This document shows positions 10,522-19,768 of a stretch of DNA of 64,000 bases, one piece after another; position 1 is the stretch's first letter; every line of letters begins with the position of its first letter. Source of the DNA: Sva-07 sp963715285 (GTDB lineage Bacteria; Actinomycetota; Acidimicrobiia; Acidimicrobiales; Ilumatobacteraceae); the NCBI GenBank assembly GCA_963715285.1, contig CAVQRU010000002.1, positions 1-64,000 on the forward strand. The letters run 5' to 3'. The position numbers were made by a program, and so were the translations under genes. The notes beneath the pieces are model-generated. The model did no database searches. It was not told the DNA's origin and was given only the letters and a program-made list of their open reading frames with translations.

Positions 10522-11111
10522 GGTCGGACGAGTATGGCAGCCGCGCTCGTCTCGCGCCGACCGTCCGGTTCGACGGCGCGGCTGAACGACGAAGAGACAC
10601 CGTCGACCACCGTGCTTGCGTACCCATTTGTTGGACGCAGCCGGCTACTACTTCACCACCAACCAGAGACCGCACTGCGGTTCGAAGGACGTCCACGCAA
10701 GACGAGCTGACCCCGCAGCGCCTCTCTCACGGCGTCGCAGCGCGCTCTCGTCGGCTCCCGCGATCAGACTGTCGAGGATCGCGGTAGACGACCCGATCAC
10801 CGGATGCGTGATGCGAGAGATGCCGGGGCGTAGCATTCAGCCATGAGCAGTGCCGCTCCAGATCAGCGTGATGCGACTCACGGCACTGCGCTATCGCCCC
10901 GAGAACCGATGGCACCGAAATCCACTTGTACGCGATGACAGCCAACGGCATCGACCAGACCGAACGGCCCGGCTACGGCAGCGTCGTCGATCCGGTTGTC
11001 GATCGGAGATGAGGCGCTCGATCGGAATCGGCGCCGCCTCTTCGTATCAACTGGTGACGCTCGTCCAGATGTTGCTTGCGGCTCGCTCCTCGGGCCGGGC
11101 AGGCTGCTGCG
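10522..11111. other. No supported gene; possible decayed ORFs
   Basis: About 590 nt. Short frames exist, such as plus 10843 (MSSAAPDQRDATHGTALSPREP...) and minus 10648-10836 (MLRPGISRITHPVIGSSTAI...). None can be assigned, and the first seems to continue in another frame (HLYAMTANGIDQTERPGYGS), suggesting a broken small gene. Confidence 0.3.
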
Positions 11112-11852
11112 ATGGGTGAACGCGATCCTGCACAACACGGCGTGCAACTGGGGCAACGGCTGGGCCGGGGAGCGTCGAGCGAGGTCCACGCATGGCACCC
11201 CGGGCTCGTCGTGAAGGTCTTCAAACCCGGCTTCGAGGAACTCGCGGCAATCGAGGCGGCACGGGCACGCATCGTTCACGCTGCCGGCATACCGTCACCG
11301 GCCGTGCACGACCTCGTCGACATCGACGGTCGCCCGGGGTTGGTCTTCGACCGGGTCGACGGACCCTGGGCGCTCGATCGGCCCGACGCAGCATCGATCA
11401 CGGCACGTGTGCAGGCCGACATCCATGACCTCGTCGCGCCGGCCGATCTTCCACGGCTGGTCGACACGCTCGCCGATCTGGGGATCGACGGTCTCCCCGA
11501 CGGCGATCGAGTGTTCCACGGCGACATGCATCCCGGCAACGTGCTCGCTCACGGTGACCAGTGGTTGGTCATCGATTGGTCCAATGCGCACCGGGCTCCG
11601 GCGGCAGCGGACGTCGCCTGTTCCGTACTCGCGGTCGGGTATCGCGGCCTGCGCGATGGGCCGACAGCTGCACGGACACACCAGCGACGCATCCGCATTG
11701 CCGACGGCTACCTCGAGCGGTACGTCGCGCTTCGACCGGGAACCCTCGACGACCTCACCCTCTGGACCACCGCAATCGGAACACTCCTGCTGGAACGCGA
11801 GCCCGAGACGGCGTTCGCGGACGAACTGCGACGTCAATGGATCGTGGATTGA
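11112..11852 (+). CDS. APH-type (aminoglycoside phosphotransferase family) kinase
   Basis: A 246-aa protein with the protein-kinase-like fold of the APH/choline kinase family. The N-lobe glycine loop is LGRGASSEVHAW (17-28), with VVKVF carrying the ATP-binding Lys (35). The catalytic loop HGDMHPGN is at 136-143 and the Mg-binding Asp is in VIDWSN (155). The ATG at 11112 is preferred over the longer frame from 11076 because the fold begins just after it. Known members phosphorylate aminoglycosides, macrolides, homoserine or choline, and the sequence does not tell which. Resistance should not be assumed. A GNAT acetyltransferase follows after 72 nt on the same strand. Confidence 0.8.
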   Translation: MGERDPAQHGVQLGQRLGRGASSEVHAWHPGLVVKVFKPGFEELAAIEAARARIVHAAGIPSPAVHDLVDIDGRPGLVFDRVDGPWALDRPDAASITARVQADIHDLVAPADLPRLVDTLADLGIDGLPDGDRVFHGDMHPGNVLAHGDQWLVIDWSNAHRAPAAADVACSVLAVGYRGLRDGPTAARTHQRRIRIADGYLERYVALRPGTLDDLTLWTTAIGTLLLEREPETAFADELRRQWIVD

Positions 11853-11924
11853 GGTGGTCATGGGCCCAGCTGCAACGTGCCGGCGCCGAGAGATGAGGCG
11901 CACAACGACAGAGAGGAGTACCGC

Positions 11925-12452
11925 ATGACGGTGACATTCGAACTCGCCGATGCCCGTCGAGACCGGGGGCCGCTGACCGAGTTCAACATCGACTACCTCG
12001 ACTGGCTGGATGCCAACATCCAGCGCGAGTTCGGGATGGGCCTGTCCGTACTGCTCGGTGAGCCGATTCCTGGCTACGTGGACCGCACGTTGCCTGAGTT
12101 GTGCGCAGCGAGTCCGCCCGAGGGTGCGTTCTACCTGGTCCACCGAGACGGACGGGCCGTCGGCATGGGCGGCGTGCGGCGCACGAGCGACGGAGCCGCG
12201 GAGATGAAGCGGGTGTTCGTGCGACCGGACCAGCGCGGGAGCGGACTGGGCGCCGTCATCGTCAAGCGTCTGATCGCCGACGCAGCATCGTTCGGCTACA
12301 GCAGCATGCGTCTCGACTCGGGTCCGTTCATGACCTCAGCGCATCGGTTGTACGAGGCCGAGGGATTCCGGGACTGCCCCCGTTACGAAGGTGCGGAAGT
12401 CCCCAGCGAACTCCACGACAACTGGCGGTTCATGGAACGCAGGCTGGGCTGA
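11925..12452 (+). CDS. GNAT family N-acetyltransferase
   Basis: A 175-aa protein starting at MTVTFELAD, chosen for the GAGAGGAG ribosome binding site 7 nt upstream. The acetyl-CoA site is visible as VFVRPDQRGSGLGAVIVKRL (motif A, R/Q-x-x-G-x-G/A), preceded by the strands FYLVHRDGRAVGMGGVRR and AEMKRVFV. The C-terminal HRLYEAEGFRD is the usual motif B. Such enzymes acetylate amines of small molecules or proteins; the substrate is unknown. It follows the APH-type kinase on the same strand and may be co-transcribed. Confidence 0.88.
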   Translation: MTVTFELADARRDRGPLTEFNIDYLDWLDANIQREFGMGLSVLLGEPIPGYVDRTLPELCAASPPEGAFYLVHRDGRAVGMGGVRRTSDGAAEMKRVFVRPDQRGSGLGAVIVKRLIADAASFGYSSMRLDSGPFMTSAHRLYEAEGFRDCPRYEGAEVPSELHDNWRFMERRLG

Positions 12453-12459
12453 CCGGCGC

Positions 12460-12783
12460 TCAGCTCGGGGCGACGAACGCCACGCCCTCGCGCAGCAGTG
12501 CGCGCCAGAGGGTGCCGTCGCGCTGGGGGACCGAGACCCACTCCTTGAAGACCTTGCCGGCTGGAGCGAACGGCTGCCCGATCCCCTCGTCGATCAGTTG
12601 CTGCACCCGTGCTCGCGGAAGCTTCACGACGAGGCCGCTGCCCTTGAAGTCGACGAGGCCGAGGAACTCGCCGGCGACACGGGCACACCGGCCGCCCATG
12701 ATCGTGCCCTCCTCGACCCGCGGGTCTTCGAGTTGGAGTTCCTCGATGAGATCCCAGAACATCGATTCGTCGGTCGCGGTCAT
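12460..12783 (-). CDS. Small TfoX-N-terminal-like protein
   Basis: A 107-aa protein. The start at MTATDESMFW has AGAGGA 8 nt upstream. The core IMGGRCARVAGEFLGLVDF, then GLVVKLPRARVQQLIDEG, then PFAPAGKVFKEWVSVP follows the spacing of the TfoX/Sxy N-terminal domain (also seen in MmcQ-like small proteins). In gamma-proteobacteria TfoX regulates competence; actinobacterial single-domain homologues have no established role, so only the fold is proposed. It ends 7 nt from the convergent GNAT gene. No signal peptide or membrane segment. Confidence 0.6.
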   Translation of the reverse strand: MTATDESMFWDLIEELQLEDPRVEEGTIMGGRCARVAGEFLGLVDFKGSGLVVKLPRARVQQLIDEGIGQPFAPAGKVFKEWVSVPQRDGTLWRALLREGVAFVAPS

Positions 12784-12923
12784 CAGGGCATCCTCTGCTC
12801 AGTGGGGGGTCTGCGTCCGCGACGTGCCTCGCGTCGATGCGCCATCCCAGAGATGGTGCCATGCGGCGACGCTCCTCCGTCTGTCGAGTGGTGAGTGCTG
12901 TGGTGACTGGTCGTCGCAGGCAG

Positions 12924-13871
12924 CTACCGGTGGACCGTGAGCTCGAGGACGTCGGGTCGGGCGTAGTGGCCGATCGGATCGAACATCCGCCGGCCGGCGG
13001 TGATGCGCCGGAGATCGAGATCAGCCGACACCGTGCCGGGTTCACCGACGAGGGGACCGGCGAGGATCTCGCCACCGGGGGCGACGATCGTGCTGTTCCC
13101 CCTCGACATCCAGTCGTCGTCGCCACCGTAGATCTCGTCCGCGCCCGGGAGGTCCCGGGGCACGTTGCTTCCTCGGAGGCAGGCAGTGACCCCGACGACG
13201 AAGATCTGACCCTCCTTGGCGATGTGGCGGAGCGTGGGCACCCATTCGTCGCTGTTGTCCCACGTCGGTGCGAGCAGCACGTCGACACCGCGCTGGTACA
13301 TGGCCACACGCGCCAGTGGCATGTAGTTCTCCCAGCAGATGAGCGCACCGACGCGGACCCCGCCGATGTCGACCACGGTCAGGAGGTGGTCGTTGCCGTG
13401 GCCCCACACGAGACGTTCGGCACCGGTCGCGATGAGCTTGCGGTGTCGGTCGGCGATCTCACCGTCGGCATCGATGTAGACGACCGTGTTGTAGAGCGTC
13501 CCCGTACCGCCCGATTCGGTCAGCCCGAGCGCGACCCACACGCCCGCAGACCGAGCTGCCTCTCGAACCGGATCCAGCTGGTCGCTGGCGAGATCCACCG
13601 CCGACCCGGCGAACCGGAGCCACCACGCCGGGTCGCTCATGGGCGGCTGTCGCCACACCCAGTCCGGGTAGCCCGGGACGAACGACTCCGGGAACACGAC
13701 CAGGTCGGCTCCGTTCGACGCCGCGTGGCGAACCTCTTCGGCGACCAGTTCGACCGTCGCCTCGCGGTCGAGCAGCACCGGTGTTCCCTGGACTGCGGCG
13801 ACCCTGATCGACGCGGGACGTCCGGGCCGCGCCGCTTCTCGACCTGGTGGCCGGTCGTCTGAATCGCTCAC
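12924..13871 (-). CDS. Nitrilase / carbon-nitrogen hydrolase
   Basis: A 315-aa enzyme of the nitrilase superfamily. The catalytic triad is visible: Glu62 in VVFPESF, Lys145 in DRHRKL and Cys179 in ALICWENYMPL. The CWENY context and the length (300-350 aa) are typical of true nitrilases (branch 1), which hydrolyse nitriles to acids and ammonia, rather than amidases. The first 20 residues are Arg/Pro-rich and disordered, so translation might start a little later. Cytosolic; no neighbour suggests a specific nitrile substrate. Confidence 0.88.
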   Translation of the reverse strand: MSDSDDRPPGREAARPGRPASIRVAAVQGTPVLLDREATVELVAEEVRHAASNGADLVVFPESFVPGYPDWVWRQPPMSDPAWWLRFAGSAVDLASDQLDPVREAARSAGVWVALGLTESGGTGTLYNTVVYIDADGEIADRHRKLIATGAERLVWGHGNDHLLTVVDIGGVRVGALICWENYMPLARVAMYQRGVDVLLAPTWDNSDEWVPTLRHIAKEGQIFVVGVTACLRGSNVPRDLPGADEIYGGDDDWMSRGNSTIVAPGGEILAGPLVGEPGTVSADLDLRRITAGRRMFDPIGHYARPDVLELTVHR

Positions 13872-14259
13872 GGTGCGTCACCCCGTTTCCGTCATCGCCG
13901 CGCCAGTCGGCTGCGGCGGCCTCGACTCCACCCTGCCACACGGGCGGGAACCACCGTGACGAACCGCGAGACGGGCACCCCGGAAGAGCGCGCAGCATCG
14001 TCGGCGATCGATGGGATCGCGTGCGGCTGCTCGCGAGTTCCGCATACAGCGATCTCGTCGGCCGGACCCCCGTTGTGCGCCGTCGAGTCCGACACGATGG
14101 CACTCGCGAGCGACGGCCCCCTTCTTCGGGCCAGATGATGGGCGTGCTCGGCTACAACTGGGTCGCCCGGTTCCTGGGCCACCACGTCAGCGACGAGCAG
14201 GTGCTTCGCCGGTCGTCGCCGCCGTCACGTGCTGGTCTCGACGTGATCCGCCGGGGCCG
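13872..14259. other. No supported gene
   Basis: About 390 nt between the nitrilase start and the 3' end of the next minus-strand gene. Short frames occur (for example plus 13956-14138) without domains or good ribosome binding sites. Confidence 0.35.
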
Positions 14260-15039
14260 TCAGCCGTGGAGATGCTCGTCCAGGTGCCGCAGACGCAGGT
14301 GGGTGGCCACGGTGGCACCCGAGATCATGCCGAGTGGAGCAAGGACCAGCCAGGCGAGGGCAAGACCCTGCACGGCCGCCGCGACCAGGAGGCCGGCGAC
14401 GAAACCCACGACGAACCCGACGAGACCTCCGACCACGGCCGTGGAGCCGCTGCCACTGCCGGAGGCTGCGGTGGCGATACCGACGAGGGTGCCGATCACG
14501 AGCATCGGCAGGCCGATGAAGCCGATCTGGGACTGATCGCTCGAGATCACTCCGAACTCGTGCAACACGACGGGAACGACGGCGACCAGGAATCCGGGCA
14601 GCGCTCCGATCGCAGCGCCCCTGGCGACCCGGCGAGGCTCCGGCGAGCGGGGGCGTTGCAGCTGGGTCGCCTTGGCCTGCTGCCCCTCGGCCGGTGACGT
14701 CGGCGGGTCCCAGTCGACCGGCTTCTCCGTCGTCGTGGTGCCGGGGTGAGTGGAGGTCCGCACGACAACGGACACCACGAACGCCACCACGAACGCCATC
14801 ACGAAGTTGCCGAGCGCTGCGCCCGACACGTCGCCCCAGGTGCCGCGATCGTCTTCCGGGCCGAACATCTGTGAAACCGCGGCGAAGGCACCGATCAACA
14901 GCGCCCACGCGGTCGCCGCAATGGCCGGAAACAACAGGAGGCTGCGACCTGGTCGAATTCGATCGCGATTCGTCGGCCGACTGGCTCGGTCACGGTGCTC
15001 GGTGTGTTCGGTGGGGTCGATCACTCCATGACGTCCCAT
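14260..15039 (-). CDS. Integral membrane protein of unknown function
   Basis: A 259-aa protein. The start at MGRHGVIDPTEHTEHRD is chosen because GGGAGGAG lies 8 nt upstream; a longer frame reaches 15150 but lacks such a site. After a charged N-terminus there are hydrophobic helices LLLFPAIAATAWALLIGAF and FVMAFVVAFVVSVVV. A polar loop follows (about 100-140), then a C-terminal group of Gly/Ala/Val-rich helices (GFLVAVVPVVLHEFGV, GLPMLVIGTLVGIATAA, VVGGLVGFVVGFVAGLLVAA, LALAWLVLAPLGMISGA). No family recognised. The last residues HLRLRHLDEHLHG are His-rich, which could bind metal, but this is speculation. Confidence 0.65.
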   Translation of the reverse strand: MGRHGVIDPTEHTEHRDRASRPTNRDRIRPGRSLLLFPAIAATAWALLIGAFAAVSQMFGPEDDRGTWGDVSGAALGNFVMAFVVAFVVSVVVRTSTHPGTTTTEKPVDWDPPTSPAEGQQAKATQLQRPRSPEPRRVARGAAIGALPGFLVAVVPVVLHEFGVISSDQSQIGFIGLPMLVIGTLVGIATAASGSGSGSTAVVGGLVGFVVGFVAGLLVAAAVQGLALAWLVLAPLGMISGATVATHLRLRHLDEHLHG

Positions 15040-15190
15040 CTCGATCTCCTCCCTGCTCGATGGCGCCGTGCTCGAGACCTCCGTCGTCGATTCCTGCTTC
15101 GAGGTCATCGTGCACGCAACGTCGTTGCGGGTGCCAGGGCCCATCGTCACCGCCCGCGGCGGTCAGGCCGGTCCGCGGCATTCACTTCGG

Positions 15191-16132
15191 TCACGCGAAC
15201 GTGGCGAGCACGAAGATCGGGTAGCCGGCGAAGAGGATGAGCGCATCGCGGCGATCGAGTCGATCGTCGCGGACGGCGAGCACGATCGCGGCGGCCATCA
15301 GGGCGAGCATCACGATGAGCGGAGCGTGGAGAATGGCACTGTCGTCGATCGAGATGGGTGCCACCAGAGCTCCCGCTCCGAGGCTCATCGTCATGTTGTA
15401 GGCGTACGAGCCCACGACCCCGGCGACGACTGCCTCGGTGATGCCGCGACGGCTCGCTGACCATGCGAGCACGACCAGCTCGAACGCGGTCGCGAACCCG
15501 ACGACGGTCAAGCCGAGCCTGGTCTGGGTCTCCTCGATCTCGGTGATCTGGCGGACGCCTTCGACGAGCACGATCGAACCGGCGGTCAGTGCGGCCAGCC
15601 CGGCCACGACCCAGACGAGGTCGATGCCGACGCGTCCCCCCTCGTCGAGTTCCTCATCCAGTTCAGGTACCTCGCCCATGGCCGGCGGTCGTCGCTCGGC
15701 AATCCAGATCGCGCCGACGAACCCGACGTAGGACGCGACGAGCACGGCTGCCTCGACTCGTCCGATCACGCCGTCCCACATGAACGCGGCAGCGAGGAGT
15801 CCGGCTGCGAGGCCGCCGAATGCATACCGGCGAATCCGTGGACCGAACGGGATCGTCGCCGTCCACGCCCCGACACCGAGCGCCACGGTGATGATCGCGG
15901 CATTTGCGCCGATCACGTCGCCGAACGCCACCCCGTCGACGCCGCGAGCCGATGCCGTGAGCACGGTGGCGAGTTCCTCCGGTTCTGCTCCTGCCAGCAG
16001 CACCGCCAGTGCGAATGCCGTGACTCCGAGCCGATTGGAGGCGTCGGCCAGGTGCTCGGCGAACCGTTCGGCGCCCCACACGATGGCTGCAGTGCCACCG
16101 GCCATTGCAGTCAGCCACAGCACCGTCGACAC
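15191..16132 (-). CDS. Sodium/calcium exchanger-like (CaCA family) membrane protein
   Basis: A 313-aa protein with about ten transmembrane helices in two inverted halves, as in CaCA antiporters. The alpha-1 repeat is seen as LLAGAEPEELATVLTA...GDVIGANAAIITVALG and alpha-2 as VGFATAFELVVLAWSA...GVVGSYAYNMTMSLG. The ion-binding acidic residue is kept in both, but the usual G(T/S)S-xPE is changed to GAEPEE and ATAFE, so ion preference may differ. A poly-Glu/Asp loop (VPELDEELDEGG) joins the halves. GTG start. Expected role: cation efflux coupled to Na+ or H+ at the inner membrane. Confidence 0.75.
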   Translation of the reverse strand: MSTVLWLTAMAGGTAAIVWGAERFAEHLADASNRLGVTAFALAVLLAGAEPEELATVLTASARGVDGVAFGDVIGANAAIITVALGVGAWTATIPFGPRIRRYAFGGLAAGLLAAAFMWDGVIGRVEAAVLVASYVGFVGAIWIAERRPPAMGEVPELDEELDEGGRVGIDLVWVVAGLAALTAGSIVLVEGVRQITEIEETQTRLGLTVVGFATAFELVVLAWSASRRGITEAVVAGVVGSYAYNMTMSLGAGALVAPISIDDSAILHAPLIVMLALMAAAIVLAVRDDRLDRRDALILFAGYPIFVLATFA

Positions 16133-16223
16133 TTCGCCGGTCTATCCGTCGCAGCACTCGATACGCAAAGCTCCGGCCCTCGAGTGGCTGAGCGAGGCCG
16201 TCGTCGCGCGACGCAGTCGCCGC

Positions 16224-16883
16224 TCAGGAGCCGGTGCCCGAGACTCCCGACCACATGAGTGCGGCGAGTTGTGCGGCGACTGCATCGAGGTCGTCGTACT
16301 CGTCACGCAGCCACATCATCGCAACGACCTGGATGGCGCCGACCATGGCGTAGGCCCAGGTGCGAGCCGGAGCTGGGTCGAGCCCCGCGCTCTCGCGCAG
16401 CGCGGTGAACCGGTCGACCATCTGCCCCGAGGAACGGTCGACCAGCGCCCGGAACGACTCGGTGCCCGGCCCGCCGGCGTTCACGAACACGAAGAGGTTG
16501 CGGTCTTCGTCGATGACCTCGAGCGAACCCCGCAACGCCGCCTGGAAGACGGCGCGCCCGTGGTCGACGGGGGAGCCGTTCGGGGGAGCGACACCAGAGA
16601 TGGCCAGGTCGACCGCCGAACTCATGGCGTCGACCAGTCGCTCCGACAGGGCACCGATCACTGCGTTCTTGTCGCCGATGGTCCGATACAGCACCGGCTT
16701 GGTGACGTCGGCGGCCGCCGCGATGTCGTCCATCGTCACCTCGGGCCCGTTCGTCCGGATCACCTGGACCGCTGCCGCCAGCAACTGGTCCTTGCTGGCC
16801 ACGACTTCGCCGCCCTTCGGCCGGCCCGGGCCGCGCCGCAACGAGCGGGTGTCCGGAACCGGCGGTGGTTGGTGCACGCGCAC
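16224..16883 (-). CDS. TetR-family transcriptional regulator
   Basis: A 219-aa protein with an N-terminal helix-turn-helix: LLAAAVQVIRTNGPEVTMDD, then IAAAADVTKPVLYRTIGDKN (about 35-80), the classic TetR pattern ending in the LYR/F-x-x-x-x-K signature. The C-terminal ligand-binding/dimer domain is helical (AVFQAALRGSLEVI..., AYAMVGAIQVVAMMWL). The basic N-terminal tail RRGPGRPKGG is common in the family. It is divergent from the carotenoid oxygenase gene at 16978 across about 94 nt, so it probably represses that gene and itself. The ligand is unknown. Confidence 0.88.
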   Translation of the reverse strand: MRVHQPPPVPDTRSLRRGPGRPKGGEVVASKDQLLAAAVQVIRTNGPEVTMDDIAAAADVTKPVLYRTIGDKNAVIGALSERLVDAMSSAVDLAISGVAPPNGSPVDHGRAVFQAALRGSLEVIDEDRNLFVFVNAGGPGTESFRALVDRSSGQMVDRFTALRESAGLDPAPARTWAYAMVGAIQVVAMMWLRDEYDDLDAVAAQLAALMWSGVSGTGS

Positions 16884-16977
16884 GACCGTACCAACGTCCC
16901 GAAGGGCCGCGGCGAGCCGCTCCCAGAAATCGTACTGATGGTAAATATGACCGGCTCCAGCGTGTTACGTTCGTCAC
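16884..16977. promoter_or_regulatory. Divergent promoter region between TetR regulator and carotenoid oxygenase
   Basis: A 94-nt spacer whose centre (about 16935-16955) is unusually A/T-rich for this genome (TACTGATGGTAAATATGACC), with GGT...ACC in inverted orientation. An AT-rich patch between divergent genes in a high-GC genome is a likely promoter/operator, but no exact operator can be drawn. Confidence 0.4.
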
Positions 16978-18339
16978 ATGACCGTCGACGAGACCACTCG
17001 CACCGAGCTTCCCTGGCACCTGCGCAACAACTGGGCGCCCGTCCTCGACGAACGCACCGACGTCGAACTCCGTGTCGACGGCGTCATCCCGACCGAGCTC
17101 CAGGGCGTCTACGTGCGCACGGGTCCGAACCCGGTGTCCGGCCGGTCGGAGCACTGGTTCTACGGTGACGGCATGGTGCACGGCGTGCGCCTGGCCGGGG
17201 GGAAGGCCGAGTGGTATCGCAACCGCTTCGTGCAGACGCCCAACGTCACCGGCACCGGCGGCGGCGATCCGATGGCCAACATGGGCAACCTCGCTCATGG
17301 GACCGGGAACACGCACGTGATGGCGCACAACAAGAAACTGCTGTGCCTCGAAGAGGCGCACTGGCCATGGGAGATCGACACCGAACTCAACACGATCGGG
17401 TTCGAGAACTTCGGGGGAGCGCTCACCACGTCGATGACGGCACACCCCAAGGTGTGCCCGATCACCGGTGAACTGATCGCATTCAGCTACCTCAGTCCGC
17501 AGCCGCCGTACCTGCACTACATCCGCATCAGCGCCGACGGTGTCGTGCAACAGCTCGAGGGCATCGACATCCCCAACATGGTGATGATGCACGACTTCAA
17601 CGTCACGCAGAACCACGTCGTGTTCATGGATCTTCCTGTCGTCTTCGACCTCGCGGCCCTCGCAACAGGCCTGCCCTTCCAGTTCGATCGCGACGCCGGA
17701 GCACGCCTCGGTGTGATGCCGCGAACCGGGACGAACGCGGACGTCCGCTGGTTCGACATCGATCCCTGCTACGTGTTCCACCCGGTCAATGCCCACGAGG
17801 TCGGCAACACGCTGGTGCTGCACGTGTCTCGGCAGCCGGAAGCGTTCGGCACCAGCAACGACGACTACGCCGAGGTCGGGCGACTGTGGCGTTGGACCAT
17901 CGACCTCGATGCCGGCACCGTCACCGAGGAACAGATCGACGATCGCCCCGGCGACTTCGGTCGGGTCGACGATCGCCTGATCGGACTCGATGCCCGGTAC
18001 GGCTACCTGATGGCGATGGCCGGTGAAGGAAACGCCGAGGAGCCCGTGTACGGCTCGGCACTGTGGAAGTACGACCTGCGAACCGGGGCCTGCGTCGAGC
18101 ACCAACTCGGTGACGGCGTACGCGGCGCCGAACCGGTCTTCGCGCCGGCGGCGGTCGATTCGGGGGAGGACGAGGGGTGGATCATCAGCCTCTCGCACGA
18201 CACGACCTCCGACGAATCGCGGTTGTTGATCATCGACGCACAGAACTTCTCGGCCCCGCCGGTTGCCACGATCCACCTGCCACGGCGTGTGCCCTATGGT
18301 GCGCACGGCAGCTGGGTGCCGGATCACATCATGGCGTGA
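16978..18339 (+). CDS. Carotenoid oxygenase family protein (non-heme iron)
   Basis: A 453-aa protein of the carotenoid cleavage dioxygenase / lignostilbene dioxygenase family. Four histidines that would ligate Fe(II) in the seven-bladed propeller are visible: His156 (SMTAHPKV), His205 (MMHDFNVT), His268 (YVFHPVNAHE) and His443 (YGAHGSW). The N-terminal GVYVRTGPNP and the FYGDGMVHGVRL segment are family hallmarks. Such enzymes split double bonds of carotenoids or stilbene-like phenolics with O2; no carotenoid genes are nearby, so the substrate is open. The divergent TetR gene is the probable regulator. A Liv operon begins 40 nt downstream. Confidence 0.88.
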   Translation: MTVDETTRTELPWHLRNNWAPVLDERTDVELRVDGVIPTELQGVYVRTGPNPVSGRSEHWFYGDGMVHGVRLAGGKAEWYRNRFVQTPNVTGTGGGDPMANMGNLAHGTGNTHVMAHNKKLLCLEEAHWPWEIDTELNTIGFENFGGALTTSMTAHPKVCPITGELIAFSYLSPQPPYLHYIRISADGVVQQLEGIDIPNMVMMHDFNVTQNHVVFMDLPVVFDLAALATGLPFQFDRDAGARLGVMPRTGTNADVRWFDIDPCYVFHPVNAHEVGNTLVLHVSRQPEAFGTSNDDYAEVGRLWRWTIDLDAGTVTEEQIDDRPGDFGRVDDRLIGLDARYGYLMAMAGEGNAEEPVYGSALWKYDLRTGACVEHQLGDGVRGAEPVFAPAAVDSGEDEGWIISLSHDTTSDESRLLIIDAQNFSAPPVATIHLPRRVPYGAHGSWVPDHIMA

Positions 18340-18379
18340 TCGCACACGTCGCATCGGGGAACAACGTCAGGGGGACATC

Positions 18380-19735
18380 GTGACAGGACTGCACCACGCA
18401 CGCGGGCTCGCCGCCACCGTCGCCGTCGCGTCGCTCGTCATCGCCGGGTGCGGGAGCGACGGGTCGAACGACGCGTCCACGCCGACCGGTTCGGTGACGC
18501 CGACCGAAGCGGCGCCGGTGGCGACGACCGCAACCGAGTCGTCGGTCGACACGCCCGCCACCGATCCGGCCGACTCGAGTCCGGTGGCGCCGCCATCGGC
18601 CGACGAGGGCTTCGCAGTGCTCGATCCGCCGACCGGTGAGCCGATCGTGATCGGCATGGTCAACACGGAGGGCACCCCCGGCCTCGACTTCCCCGAGATG
18701 CGCACCGATACCGACCTCGCAGTCGACTACCTGAACCAGCACGGTGGCATGGGCGGCCGCCCGATCGAGATCGCCCACTGCGCTGCGGCCGGCTCGCCGG
18801 AGACCTCGCAGGCCTGCGCCCAGGAACTCGCCGGCAAGAACGTCGAGATGGTCATGCTGGGACTCGACCTCTTCCCCGGCTACGACACGTTCGCTGCGTC
18901 GGACATCCCGGTGACCGGAGCCCTGCCCATCCTGCCGGGCGACTACACCGCCGACGCGCTGTTCGTGTCGGGCGGCAACGCCACCACGATGGCGGCGATG
19001 GTCGCGCTCGCCGAACGGCACTTCGAGGCGCAGAGCGTCGGCATCATCAGCGCCGACAACGTCGGCGCGAACGGCTCCGAGGCAGCACTGACCGCTGCGC
19101 TCGACAAGGCGGGCATCAGCTACGTCTCGATCAAGGGTGGTGACAACGAGACCGATGCGGGTTTCCAGGGCCTGATGCGCCAGGCCAACGACGGCGACCC
19201 CGACGTGTTGATCTCGCTGTACTCGGATGCGGGGTGCATCGGTGCGATGCGGGGTCGTACGGCACTCGGTATCACGACCCCGGTGATCACGACGCCGATC
19301 TGCGCGAGTTCGGAGGTCATCGACGTCGTCGGTGACGATGCCGTGGGCTGGAACTTCATCGCGATCGGCAGTCCCCAGGAGACACCGGCCACATCGGACT
19401 TCGCAGCCCTGATCGAGCCGGGCCATGGCGATGCGGACGCGACCTCGCTCGGGCTGGGCGCGCTCGGCGTGACGCAGATCATGACGCTGGCGAGGGTGGC
19501 GAATCGCGTCGCAGCGGACGGTGGCGAGGTCACCGGAGCCTCGATCCACGATGCGCTCGCCTCGGCGACCGACATCCGCAACTTCCCGAACGACAACCTG
19601 CTCGCCTGCGGGCTGGCACCGGATTATCCGAGCATCTGCAGCTTCGAGTTCCCCATCGGCGAGTACGTGGAGGGTGGCGAGATCCGCACGATTCCCGGCT
19701 TCGAGGCGATCTCGGTCGTCGACTACCTGCCGTGA
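18380..19735 (+). CDS. livK: Branched-chain amino-acid type ABC transporter, substrate-binding lipoprotein
   Basis: A 451-aa lipoprotein. The GTG at 18380 is chosen because GGGGG precedes it and a signal peptide follows directly: TGLHHARGLAATVAVASLVIAGC, with Cys24 as the lipidation site. A Ser/Thr/Pro linker (about 28-80) tethers the Leu/Ile/Val-binding fold (Peripla_BP_6), seen from PIVIGMVNTEGTPGLDFPEM with a typical VDYLNQHGGMGGRPIE. It is the first gene of a Liv cassette (permease, LivG and LivF follow). True ligands of such actinobacterial systems range from amino acids to amides or aromatics; specificity cannot be read from sequence. Confidence 0.87.
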   Translation: MTGLHHARGLAATVAVASLVIAGCGSDGSNDASTPTGSVTPTEAAPVATTATESSVDTPATDPADSSPVAPPSADEGFAVLDPPTGEPIVIGMVNTEGTPGLDFPEMRTDTDLAVDYLNQHGGMGGRPIEIAHCAAAGSPETSQACAQELAGKNVEMVMLGLDLFPGYDTFAASDIPVTGALPILPGDYTADALFVSGGNATTMAAMVALAERHFEAQSVGIISADNVGANGSEAALTAALDKAGISYVSIKGGDNETDAGFQGLMRQANDGDPDVLISLYSDAGCIGAMRGRTALGITTPVITTPICASSEVIDVVGDDAVGWNFIAIGSPQETPATSDFAALIEPGHGDADATSLGLGALGVTQIMTLARVANRVAADGGEVTGASIHDALASATDIRNFPNDNLLACGLAPDYPSICSFEFPIGEYVEGGEIRTIPGFEAISVVDYLP

Positions 19736-19768
19736 TCGCGTCGCGTCAACGATCGTGATGCTCCCGCG

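Noticed and set aside
11112..11852. Aminoglycoside resistance gene
   Set aside because: Only the general APH fold is visible. The family includes many kinases with other substrates and no close resistance type is recognised.
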